DNA of 64,000 nt, from positions 175,727,827 through 175,791,826 of the forward strand of contig CM063505.1 in assembly GCA_032207245.1 (NCBI GenBank). The letters run 5' to 3'. The notes under the pieces are model-generated. The model made no database searches. It worked only from the letters and a program-made list of their open reading frames with translations, and was not told the origin of the DNA. The number at the start of each line of letters is the position of its first letter. The first letter of the stretch is position 1. Below are positions 1-12,200 of this stretch, piece after piece. The translations under genes and the position numbers were made by a program. This DNA comes from Pardosa pseudoannulata. Its lineage: Eukaryota; Arthropoda; Arachnida; Araneae; Lycosidae.

Positions 1-577
1 ATTCATAGGGTATAGTTGGGAGACATTTCTTAAATGTTTTGATGATAAATTGTCTGAGAAATTTCATTGCAAAAGTATTTGAGTTGTGAAGTAAATTTAG
101 ATGTAGATGTGGGAATATGGTTGATTTTACTGGGTATATAGACTGATATTAAAACATCCTGTTAACCATATCTTTGTTTTTAAACAATTTCACCTTAATT
201 TTTTTCTGGAAAGTATTTTATTTTTATTTCAAGGTTAAAACAACAAATTTATATTAAAGACCACCAGTATTTTGGTTCTTACAGAGTTATAAGATTGTTC
301 CTTGGTTTTTTATATGCAAAATAAGGATAGATTTCAATTTTACGAAGAACTAATAATAAGAAGTAAATTATTCATTATTCTGAATAACATGGAGATTTTC
401 ACTGTGATCTTCTCATGAAAGAGAATCTAGTTATGTAAGTATGTTGGCTAACAGCTAATGAAAAAAATGATCATTGTGTGCAGATCTACACAGTAAATGT
501 TATTTATTGCCAGTGATGTAGGTTGATATCTAATGTTTGTTTTAAGTCTTGTATATATATTTTCCCTTGCATTCCAG
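1..577 (+). other. AGO1: Intron (3' part) upstream of the Argonaute 33-nt exon
   Basis: AT-rich, no open frame of note. It ends in a strong splice acceptor: a pyrimidine-rich tract (ttttcccttgcattccag) directly before 578. The preceding exon, which should encode most of the PIWI domain, lies outside the window, so the left end of this intron is unknown. Confidence 0.7.
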
Positions 578-610
578 GCAAGATTTGGGTGGTGGAAGTC
601 AAAGTCTTAA
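578..610 (+). CDS. AGO1: Argonaute 33-nt internal exon (C-terminal variable loop)
   Basis: A 33-nt exon with a clean acceptor (ccttgcattccag before 578) and a consensus donor (gtaagt from 611). It starts with one base of a split codon, reads QDLGGGSQSL, and ends with two bases (AA). These join the first base of the terminal exon to give Asn, so reading continues as SLNGDGSLQST and on to the Argonaute end. Length is a multiple of three and both junctions have the same phase, so inclusion or skipping keeps the frame. In AGO1/AGO2 proteins this position is the flexible, poorly conserved loop just before the last beta strand of the PIWI domain; a Gly/Ser/Gln-rich insert fits. Whether the exon is constitutive or alternative cannot be seen. 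The link to the exon at 8092 rests on phase match and sense of the joined peptide. Confidence 0.8.
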   Translation, partial: ARFGWWKSKS

Positions 611-2595
611 GTAAGTACTTGTCAAAGAGACTTTTGATGTTGCCAGTAGAAATTCCGTAGTCATTTGCCACTTTTGAATCATCTTGCATTTGGCTATAAT
701 TATTGCCTGATAGTGAAGATGGCTTTTCACATTAATATAACCACTTCTCACATTAAGCATGAATGTGGAATTCAATTCTAATTTTTGGCTTCAATGGTTA
801 TCTAAGATAGTTTCAGTTGCACTTAAACATATAATTAAAGACCAGTTCTTTCACATTGATGTTTTTGCATGCAAACCAGCTTGAGATGAAGAATGAATTT
901 CAAATTTATTTTGAGGTGTCAGCTGCGTTACTCGAAATTCATTATTTATGCCTGTGTTAGCATTCCTTCCCATCCCACAAATATATGTTCCCACATACTA
1001 GTTGCAAATCTCCATGCTACCCTGCTTTATTATAAGTTAATATAAAATCTGCTGCTTATCCTGCTTAGCAATCCACATATGGCTGTCAAGCTTCTTTTGC
1101 TGAAATTATATTTTAAATACTGTGATATATTTCCTTCTAAAGTAATACCAAGCTTTATTTCAGTACCTGTTGATGATTTTTTTTAATTATTGTGAACTGA
1201 TGACGGTTTTTGGTAAAATGCAGCAATCATAAATTTTAATGTTAATTGGTTTTAAAAGCTAGAGTTATCATTAACTGTGCTGATGTTCTGTGATTTTTTT
1301 TAAATTCTTTCACTAAATGACATAGATGGTAAAGTTTAATTCTTCTGGTTTACTTTTAATTTTCTAACATTTTTGTTGTTGTAATGACTTATCGAATTTA
1401 AGTTCCATCATCTGAATTATTTTTTTTCTAAAGAATGCATATACAATGTACAGTCATCCTGGCATGTATCCTTAATTCCTTAAGAATCTTTATATATACA
1501 TATTGGATTCTATGATACATATACTTTAGATAGAAAAAATGCTATTTTTTAATTTATGGTATGGGTTTTTAACATAGTGCCAAATTCATTAAATTTAATC
1601 AAAGGGCATCTAAAGAGGTATGTCAAGTAGTTTGTTGTGAAAACGTTACATTAAAGGCTATCATGAATATATCATTAATTTATTTCTATGGAGTGAAACT
1701 AGCCTTGAAGTAATCTTGACCAAGGAATTCATAAATGTATGCTATATAATTATATAAGCCAGAAAATTTATTTGTTGTGTACAGCATATTTTACGTTTTC
1801 CATGGATAAATATGTGGGTATGTGCAAGCATACTTCAACACATATTGAAAATCCTAATTCAGGTTAAATTATCTGATGTATGACTTACTTTTTATGAGTG
1901 TTACACACTCTACATTAGTTATTTTGAATTATTTGAAGTTAGAAATACAATGTTAAAATGTTGAAACATTTTAGGACATTTCAGATTAATAAACTGGTGA
2001 GTGGAGAGAATAGAACTATTTAATGGATTTAAACTGTAAACTGCTTCAGTCATCACTTCAAAAATGATCCTCATACAGTTTATCAAAACTAATAAACACT
2101 GCATTATTACAAAAATATAACATGTTTTTATGTGCCAAATGCTTGCTGCATTGTCATAGTATTTATATGTATCTAGAAACTGGGTTGTAGGCATTTGTAG
2201 CCTTACGAATTAATATTAAGTTCCTGATCTGTTTATGTTCTTTGCATACTAAACTTATTTAGTGAAGTGTGAGCAGTAATTTTTGATTAAGTATTTTAGA
2301 GACTTTCTTCTAGTATATTAAAGAAGTATTTAAAATATTTTTACAGTCATAATTTCATTTTGTGTAATTTATTATGCCAGTAAAACATTTATTTAAACTA
2401 TGAATTTTTCATAGTCATTCTGAATATGAAGTAGTGTCAAAAAATATAGATGTCTTTTTTTTTGTGGCATATCTTTCCAAAGTTTATAGAGTTTAGATTC
2501 CATTTTTTTTACTCTCATTATACACCTTGACATATTTACATGCATACTTATATATATTTACAGATGTATTTATCATACACTTTTATACAAACTAC

Positions 2596-2657
<62 letters not shown>

Positions 2658-5600
2658 ACGCACACACACATAATTTGAGTTAAAATATGCATTTTGGCAG
2701 CATTTCAGTTGTAGTGCCTTGTAGGTTGTGGCTTTGCTACAGATTGATTAGTGAATACTGTTAGAGGGTGTGCCAGCAAATATGGTAAAAGTTCAGTTTT
2801 ATTTTAACGTTTCTGTGGAAGAGAAAATATATTAATGATTTAGAATTTTGGAAACTTTGTGCCCATGAAAAAGGTTGTAGTTAAAGTCATCCATTAGATA
2901 GTCATCCATTTAAGTAAAAAATTTTAAAAGGACTAATGTTTTGACTTATTAAAACAACTATAGCATGTACACTTTTAAGGGAATAAAAATAAATGTGTGT
3001 TCCTTTTAAATTTACTTCTTTGCTCTGCCTCATTCTTAATTTGTTTCTTAATGTAGCTGTAAAACATTTCTAAATAATAGTTTGGTATAGATTTTTTTTT
3101 ACATTACTAAAATTACTTTAACTGCACTTAGCTGAACTTTTAGTGTGTATTTTTTTCTGTCATTTAATACTGATGTATTAGAGTGTCTTAAAGCATGCCA
3201 AGTTCTTGTTAAAGTGAAGTATATGTAATTGTTGAAATTATATAACTTTAATTGTTTTATAACTGTTTAAAATATTTTAAAGATGAGTTAGCAACTGTGA
3301 GATTAATGGAGGCATTAATTTGAAATAAATTCTATGGTCTTTACAGTCTTAGAAGGGTTATATTTTGTTTAGAAAATTTCATTTAAATGTATTTTTCATT
3401 CTATAAATAAAAAAAAAGGTTATATTTAAAACATTTTTTTGAAATATTTTTTTAATGTCAGTTCAACTTGTGAATCTCTTCCAATGTATCAGTGAAATGG
3501 GATTTCTTTTAGTTTTCATGCTTTTATGTTCTTGTTGTAATATGTTGTTTATATTTTTTTTCTCTTAACCCTTAAACTCCTGGCCTTTTAGTAACCTAAA
3601 ATCCACTTTTAAATAGTTAAGCCTGTGTTTTGAACAAATTTTTTGTGTAAAGTGTTCAGCATGTTTTTTATTCTATTAATTTTTCTGTGACCCAAACAGA
3701 ATTTCACTTTGAGAGTCTTTGACACCTGGATTACTTGGTTGTGAGGGGACAGAGAAAGGGAGATTAGAAAGGAGGGGGAAAAAAAACAAAAACATGAAAC
3801 CATTTTGGAGAACATTAGAAGTCTTGCAGGGTGTCTACTACCAAGAGTGTCAGAAAATTAGTTGCAAACAAAGATTTTTAAAAAATTACTCCATAGCAGT
3901 TCTTTAAATTAATATTCTTAATAAAAAGGCTGAAAGCATATTTAATTCTATTTAACAATTAAAATGAAGAATAGTTAAAAAAAATATTGATAATGTACTG
4001 GTTTTACACACTTTATATGCTATTATCAATAAGTATTTTTGAAAAGGAAAGACATCATAAGAATATCATTTAAATTTTAAAAATTTGTATTTTAACTTTG
4101 GTTAGTTTGAATCATTTCATATCTTCTTAAAAGTTGTTTGTTACTACTATGCAACACATGTTTATTATCTGTGTAAATTTTACTAAAATTTTTTAAAATA
4201 AAATATTTGCAGGAATTTTTTGAAAGGGCTTGCCAAAGTATCAGAAAATTGAATTTTAGCATTTCAGTAGACACCTTGGTAATGAGTTGCTCGAAAATAC
4301 AAATATAACATATGAATGCTTTCAGATTGGAAAGTTGTTAGACATCTTAATTACAAAGTGGGAATAAAATTGTGATATTTAAGATTAACACATAAATTCT
4401 TTATTCCTTCCCCTATATTTATTTGTACCCTATGTATTTGTTTAACTTTTGGTAATAATGTCAGAAACAAATTACAGGGCAAAACTATTTATAGACAATT
4501 TCAAGTAATACCTCTTCCAATTTTTTTACAATGCTGTTATAAAAGTTGGCATTTAAACTGAAGTAGTATAGCTGCCAATTAAAATTTCTTTGGGTAAATT
4601 AAGCTTATAACTATAGGAGCTGTTAAAATAAAGAAATAAAATAGCATTTAATTTAATGACCATACTATACAGTTTTTATTACATTTTTCATTGTTAATTT
4701 TGATGCAAATTATATTTATATGTCTTTGAACTTTACTTTGGTCTACAAATGATTTATAGCTCTGGTAAATAAATTTACTTTTTAAAGTTTGTATTTATTT
4801 CTGCATATTCAGAAACCAAATCTTAGCAATTTCGAGTCCCAAAATTCACTAGTATTATATTCTCTAGTATTCTGTAGCATAATTTTTCTTAAAGTGAATT
4901 AATTGTAAATTGAAAGAAAAAATGTTAGTGTACAAAAGTAATTAGCTTTACTTTATAACCATGATTTAGGCTTGTATATTATTTCAAGGAAATAATTTTC
5001 TTTGATACCAATTGTTTTGCTGCTAAATGAGTTTTATTAATTTTTTTAAATCTAGGTATTTCATGCTTTTTGCTGATTTATTCTTGCAACATTTTATATA
5101 TTTTTTAAAGTTGATTGTAATACAGTTTTTCCATTTTTCTGCATTACTTGGAATTCAGTTTTAGAATTAAAAAATTTACTGTTATGTGTTTTATTAATAT
5201 TTCATTAGAGCTTTTTATCATCATCTTTTATAAATAAGTGTTACTGTGTTTTCTTGTTATTAAAATTTGGTTTTGTTAGAGCTATTTTAGGAAACATTTA
5301 ATATAAAAAAATTATAATAATGATGGAATGATAAAATTATTTTACATTGAATGTGGGATAATAAGTTTATATTTTACTTGTTGAATTTATTAAATACAGT
5401 TTTAAATACATTAAAATAACTATAAACTAATATTATAATTAAAATCACAGGCTTTTGTTATATCATATTTAAAGAAATGTTTAAATAATGCGTGACATTT
5501 AATGAATGTATTCATAAAGAGGATTTTGAGCTGTAATTCTACAATAATTCAGTTTGAAAAATATGTGTCTAGGGAAAACTTCCATTAAAATATCTGTGTT

Positions 5601-8091
5601 TTCAATGTAACTTAAGTAAAAAAATTTTTTTTAAACTGAGCTATAAAATCTTTAATCGGACAATTAAAATCACATAGTAAAGAAAAGAATGTTTTCTTAA
5701 ATTAGTAGATATTTAATAGGAAGAGGAATTCTTTTTATTCAGGATAGTTTTCCCAAATACATATTATAAATTATTGATTTTGCTATGTGGTAATCTAACT
5801 GTTAGGCATGATTTCTGATGTTACAGTGATTGAAAAATTCTTAGAAATGTAGAATATTTTGGAGTAATTGTTGTAGTTTTACAGTGAAATTTCAAAAGAA
5901 AATGAAATTTTGATTTAATTTATATAGTAATCATTAATAATGACTGTTATCAGTGAATGTGTCAATAAAAATAGTTTTTGTGTTAATATCTTGGTAATAA
6001 ATTCTAAAGTAATTTTATTATTAAAGTATTTCTGTTATAAATTTTTTAACATTGCAATTAAAATGTGGTTCTGATGTAATATAATCTATATTGTGTTTTT
6101 AAGGTTTTGGGTAACTTACTTGATTATTTATCTTATTAAAGTAACTAGGTCATTGCCTAGTATAAAAGGGAATTAAGGGAAAGCTGGAAATTGTCCTTCA
6201 GTTTAGGTCTGGAATTAACAATAAAAGGTTTTGTCTTATGTGAGCTTTAGCTTCTGTGTACAAATTTATAGTTCAGAAAATAAGTTTTTTTAAAATTCAA
6301 TATTAATGTTACAATCTTATTAAACAATTCTTCATTGAACAAGATATCTGTGTAGAATGAAATGAAAATTAGTGTTGAGTTTGCTCCCCTACTTAAAAAT
6401 TTTTTTTAAGCTAGCTTATACTTGCTGTAAATCAGAATATACTAGTCTGCCTTGTTCTCAGTTATACAGACCTACACCCATACACAGGAGGAAAAGCCAA
6501 TAAAAATGGGCTAAATTATTTATTGGTGGAATAGTCAAAACATATTGAGTAAAGCAATTAGGAAAATTGTATAAAGAGATGGCAGGCCCATAACACCTCT
6601 GGTTTCAATATTATGGTTTAGCTGAAAAATAGTTTGCTTAAGTATAGCAGTGATTGAGCACAACAATTTTATTTTATTGCTTATTATTTAGCATAGCTGA
6701 AGTGCTATTATAAACATTAAAAAAATGTTTGCATCAATAAACTTAAATTTTGAAGCTGTGTTATAAAACATGTACGATGGTTTATTTTGTGTCACTTTCT
6801 TCACTTGCATTGGTTTAGACTTATACTCCAATAAGTCAGATTCATCTGAAGATGCCTTTGATGATATTGATTTCTTGAGTAACTGAGTATCATGTGATGT
6901 CATCTTCCTATGGAAATTGATACATTCTTGCTCTTTGCACTGGCAGGAAATTGAAAAAAGAAAAAAAGAAAGTCTGTTTGTTTTTCTATATCTGCAGGCT
7001 AATATTTTAGCCCTTTTTATACATGCCATTCTGGAGGAGCAAGTTATTTGTGGATAGTGACCGGGAACAGCCAAGATTATCATTTTTTTTTTCCAACTGT
7101 AATCCAAGGGGTTTTTGCTGTGGCACAAGGTGAAACCATAAACTAAGTAGCTGAAGTACTTAAATTATTAGAACTGAAAGAGATATTACAAATGCAGTAC
7201 AAACAGATCTACTTCAATAATTAAGCTTTGGAAACTTTTACTACTTGGTGCATTCTAACTTGTATAGTAACTAAGCAAAACTTTTGAAATAAAGTTGTCA
7301 GCGTACTTTGCAACATAGTAAGAAATTGTAGGTACTAATTTTATTCAGAATTGCAAGCTCTACTACATTTGTATGGATAATGCTTTTGATAACATTGGTT
7401 GTTTTTAGACATTGCTATGTTAATTTAAAAAATGTTTTTCAGATATGAATTTATATGCAATGGCTAAAGCTCACCTATCAGTAGGGGGAAAATTTGCATG
7501 TTAATTCTAGACTCAAAAGGATTAAAATGATTTTCAGCTTTTAACTAATTCTAAATTTAACCCCTTAACCTCTGGGCTAAAATTATCCCCTCCCCTTTTA
7601 TTTCTTTTATGCAAAGTTAACTATTTTTTTTTCTTCCTTCTTGGGTGTTACTATGGTAAACTTATTTGAAATTATAAGTGAACAGATGCTTCTTGGAAAG
7701 AGTAAGCAATGTTTTCTTTGTGATAATGTTTACTTATTAACAGTATTTTGCATTATATTCTGAGATGCTTTCCCATATAATATAACGATTACAGTAAGTA
7801 ATATAAGGTATCCAGCAGATTAGTTTTTTGTCTAATACATTTTGAACTTTTTCTAACATAATCTAATTCCAACTTCAATATGATTTTCAAATTTCAGCTT
7901 ATAGATGTATTCCTAGATTTGTGAAAAGTTTTAAACTTAATTTCTGTATGTTAATTTTTATGCCTGTATGTATACACATAATATACATATATTTGTATGC
8001 ATACTTACTTCATGATATATTTATATAGAATATGTGTCTTTATGAAAAATATTTGGTTTTATTGTAAAATATAATTTATTTTCAATTATAG
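611..8091 (+). other. AGO1: Last intron of the Argonaute gene, about 7.5 kb
   Basis: Begins GTAAGT and ends in a modest acceptor (ttttcaattatag). It is AT-rich, and I recognise no transposon in it. It contains a long TA microsatellite at 2598-2654 followed by a short CA run. A 146-codon open frame on the opposite strand (6688-7128) and an exon-like acidic stretch (6819-6886) lie inside it; neither could be tied to a gene (see findings). Confidence 0.75.
2598..2670. repeat. (TA)n microsatellite with short (CA)n tail
   Basis: About 57 bases of uninterrupted TA dinucleotides followed by aaacacgcacacacaca, inside the last Argonaute intron. Confidence 0.95.
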
Positions 8092-8200
8092 TGGTGATGG
8101 CAGCCTGCAATCCACTAATGGAGAAGATCGTAATCCTCTTGCAATGGCCAGAGCAGTTACTGTTCACACAGATACCAACAAAGTGATGTACTTTGCATAA
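8092..8200 (+). CDS. AGO1: Argonaute-1-like protein, terminal coding exon
   Basis: Encodes the last 36 residues (the first via a split codon), ending ARAVTVHTDTNKVMYFA and a TAA stop at 8198-8200. Established knowledge: AGO-clade Argonautes end in a conserved strand of the PIWI domain finishing in YFA. Human AGO2 ends in DTLRTMYFA and Drosophila AGO1 in ADTKKVMYFA (both from memory). The stretch NGEDRNPLAMARA also matches the insect AGO1 spacing, so AGO1 fits better than an insect-type siRNA AGO2. The protein binds microRNAs in the cytoplasm and silences target mRNAs; catalytic and GW-binding residues lie in exons outside the window. Another frame of the exon is also open to 8190, but only this one matches Argonaute and joins in phase to the 33-nt exon. 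Confidence 0.93.
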
Positions 8201-9278
8201 TGATCATGTTTTAATTTTTAAGATGCATGAGAAGTTCACCCATTTGTACTACATTTTGACTGATTGCCACCCATGTTTATAAATGTTAATATTTGTGAAG
8301 TCTGTCTGAAACATCACATACTGGGGGCAACTACACATCAGTTTTTATTTTTATCTCTGGGATATTTGGATGTTCCTTCCTTTAGAGTGAAAAGTTATCT
8401 TCAAGGCTGTTTTTGCCATGGAACCCTACATGGTGGACTTCTTTTGCTTTCAAGAATTATTCCCTATAGAGTTGAAATTCTTGTTGCATTTTGAAATGGG
8501 TTCAGTTTGAGAAGGGCTAAAATACAATCAAGACAACATCTTTACAACGAAGAATGATGTCTTTTTTTCTCCACATTGTAAAAAAAAATTAGAAGTCTGT
8601 TGCAGAACATATTGGGCATTGAGCTAATTTTTCTATTACTGTATTGATATTTACTTTTAAAATTAACTTAGATTTGATCTCTGTTGATCAAACTAAAGAT
8701 TAAAGTTATTTTCTGACTTTAATTGGTAAATTGAAATTTAAAATTTCAATTTAAAAATTTCAATTTTGAATATTTTGTTTAAAATTTTTTTAGCGGCTTT
8801 GCAGAAAGGATGTCCTGATTATTTGCCAGTAATTCATTGTATGCAGCTTTTGATGAAAGCAATTTTTTGGTGTCAAATTTTACTTCTTCTCCAGTTGCAT
8901 TTTATTCTGAAGGTAGTTGTCATAATTTGTTTCATTCAAGAATATTGTTAGCCATAAACTTAACTCACCGTCCACTGTCAGCTAGGACCAATTCATGTTT
9001 ATCTTCAGTGCGCCAAATTTAATGATATTAGAAGTTCATCATCCTTTCTACAATATCTGCTTTAAATTAGATAAACAAGCAAATTTTTCATTTGAAAACT
9101 TATTTTTGACTAGATAACATTTTAATCAAAAATGTTAGAGTTGTAGAAATGTTGTAAATCTGTAGACAACAAGTTCTATGCTTTAGCATAGCCATGGGGG
9201 AAAATTGTTAGTGGGTTATATTAAAATGGTCAAGAACTCTGTCTTTCAGAATTACCTGGGCCTTGAAAAGTTGTCTAA

Positions 9279-9286
9279 TGTAAATA
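9279..9286 (+). promoter_or_regulatory. Pumilio-type element UGUAAAUA in putative 3'UTR
   Basis: Exact match to UGUANAUA. Further matches in the same stretch lie at 10,673-10,680, 11,075-11,082, 15,735-15,742 and 20,626-20,633; the UGUAUAUA ones sit in TA-rich context and are weaker evidence. Confidence 0.35.
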
Positions 9287-12200
9287 CTGTGTTGTCGGGG
9301 TATTGCAGAGTTACATTAACCATTCTTGTGTTTTATCTATCTGGTTGACTGTAGCTTTGATGATGAAAGGAGCCAAATGACCTTATATGTTTTCCTACCA
9401 TTCCTTATATATTATTACCTGTATTTAATTTTTTGCTTTTATTTATAAATAACTATGAATGTTATTCCGGTGTTTGAAGATGTAGTTCCATCATTTTAAA
9501 GGCCTAGACTTTGTCTTCCTCTTCTGGAGTTAAAGCAGCATTTGATGGACTGTCTAGGGGAAGCTCCCAATAACTAAGTGCCACTTTTTCAACCAAAGAA
9601 TTTTCTCTTTATTTTAAAGGAATGCACTACAGAAAAGTTTATTGATTATGCTGTGAGACATAAGTGTTAGAAGAATATTTTCTGTTGTAAGCTTAGCGTT
9701 AATGGCAACTAAATTTTCGTGCTATTGTGGCATAATGTATGCATTCCATCTCATTCAATGATTAAAAAGGAAATCTGTGCCATGAAAATACTTCCAAGAT
9801 ATTATAAACGTATATGTAAATTGTATTCCATTTCACAGCCTTTTCTGAGTTTTCTCACCCAATATGACATAATATATTCAGAACTTCAGCAAGAAATCAG
9901 TAATTTTTTTATGTGTCATGTTCTATTTCTTTGTTGATTATATTGCTTCTGTGTTATTTATTATCACTTAATAATTAAAAAATTAATATATTGTTGAATG
10001 TCTTCTATGAATGTTTTATTTCAGTTTATTTGCTTTTTAAACTTAAAGTTTGCAACTTGTATTCTGTGTTTCTGTGCTTTTTTTCCTTTTGTATGTTGGA
10101 ATTTTTATCAGTCATCATCTTCTGGAAGTTCTGATAAGTTATATTGGTAACGTTTGAACTCTTTCTTTTTTTCTTTTTTGTCATGTTTAAATGCTGGGTG
10201 TCCTAACAGTATAACCTCTGTTAAGATATCTGTAATGGCAAGAAATTAAGAGCTTCAGTTTCAGTAAGCGTCATGTATTTGTATGCTGCACATCACTGTT
10301 CAAATATGCTATTGATTTTTTATGATATATATATATAGATAGATTTGTATTAGTTTTGCCTTATTTTTAGTTATTTTTCTGTTTGTGGAGTATAATTTCT
10401 TTAAACCTTTTCTATGCGCAATTCCTCAGATGTGTGGTTTTAAAGTTGAGATGAATGGTTGTTAAATATCCTCTGATCTGTAAAATATAGTTATCAGTAG
10501 ATAGAAGAAATAATTTCCTAAATTCTTAAATGTTTAAAGTTGATGGATAAATGGTGGGAAAATAAGTCTAAACACCTTCATAGGGTTGAGTTAAAATTTA
10601 AAACTGCATATCACATAAAATTCTTAATAAACACCTTTTATTTGTTTTAATAGTCCAACAATATTAAATTATTGTAAATATTCATACATATAGGCAGTGC
10701 TTTTTTTGTGGTAGAATGTACCAGAACAGCATTCTACCATTTTTTTTTCAAAAGATTTTCAAAATTTTAAAGGCAACTTTTTAAAATCTGCAAATGAATT
10801 TAATTATCTAGACAACAAAAGTTTTATTGAAAACCAAGATAATTTCAAGATTTAAAATAATCATGAAGCTTGTTGGAATGCTTCTCAAATCTTTACATCC
10901 TTTGAAATATGTTAGTGTAGGGTTACTCAGAGAAATATCAACCAGAGATTAAAATAGCAAGGAGAGGAATCAAGAAAATTTGTTACTCAAGGATTGAACA
11001 GTTTTTTAAAATTTAATTATGAACATTTGGTTAACCACCATAAGTCTTAAGAAATATATGCACACACAAGTATATGTATATATTTAATAAATCATCAACC
11101 TCTCTATTCTGTTCTTTTTTCTTACAAAAAAAGCTCTGCATATATTAAAAAATTATATCAGTGAGAGATTAACTGTCAAGTCTAATTCAAGAATTTTTAA
11201 AATCTAAAAAAAATTATTTGTAGTGATGGAAAAGAAATCTGAATATTTTTTATTTAAAGAAATTGCTTAAGGTTATTCATTAGTATATTAATTGTAAAAT
11301 ATATTTTAAGGTTCACCAACTCTACAGAAATTATTATAATTTTCAATAAAATTGTAAATTAATAGCTCTTCCCCTTTAAGTTTCTCTTCTCCTTTTTTAA
11401 AAATTAAATTATTAATTTTTTTTTTTTTTTTTTTTAAGTTCAAGCTCAATGAATTTATTTCCATTATGTGTTTAGAATCTTATCATAATCTTGTTAACTT
11501 TTAATTATATTTTACAAGATTATTTTGAGGAAATTTGAAAATGTTTAACATAAAATTGATAAATGTTACTTTGATGTTTTTCTTATGAAAGATGTATTAT
11601 AATATGCATCTTTTATAAAAATTTTAAAGGAATTATTTAAGGTATTATTATATAGAATTATACATTGGATGAGTTAATTTCTTCTTTAATAACTGAAAAT
11701 AATTATAAATTATCCGAAAAATGTAATTTTTTTAACCTGATAATTGCCCCCAACTTTTTTTATAAATTAAGTCAATTTTAAGTTTATTATCAGTGATGTT
11801 TAGTTTTATTATAATTGTTTACAATTTTGAAAACATTGAAATTTATTTAATACTATTGAGTTTGAAGTTGAACTTATGCAATGAAAATTCTGTATCTTTC
11901 ATACGAAAATGACTTTTTTTTTTTTTTTTTTTTTTTTAAAAATAAGAATTTGTGAATATAACTACCAGTTGCGAATGAGCTTATAGTATTAAAAGTATGA
12001 TTATCAATTTTGTTATCTGTAAAATAACTTTTTAAAGTTCATTTTTTAAACTCTATTTAACTTTTCAAATCTGAGATTTAAAATTGATGTTATGATTTAT
12101 ATTGTATCCTTATTTTGCAGATATTTAACAGACTATTAAAACTTTATTTCTACAATTTATTTGAAAGGATGAATATCTGAATTTTTCAGATAGTTTTAAG

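Noticed and set aside
6819..6886. Acidic exon-like stretch as an alternative last exon of the Argonaute gene
   Set aside because: Its open reading needs two bases to complete a codon, whereas the 578-610 exon leaves room for one; joined in the actual phase it stops after a few residues and would remove the conserved MYFA end.
8092..8190. Alternative reading frame of the terminal exon (VMAACNPLMEK...)
   Set aside because: Open but without similarity to Argonaute; the other frame matches the family to the last residue and joins in phase to the preceding exon.
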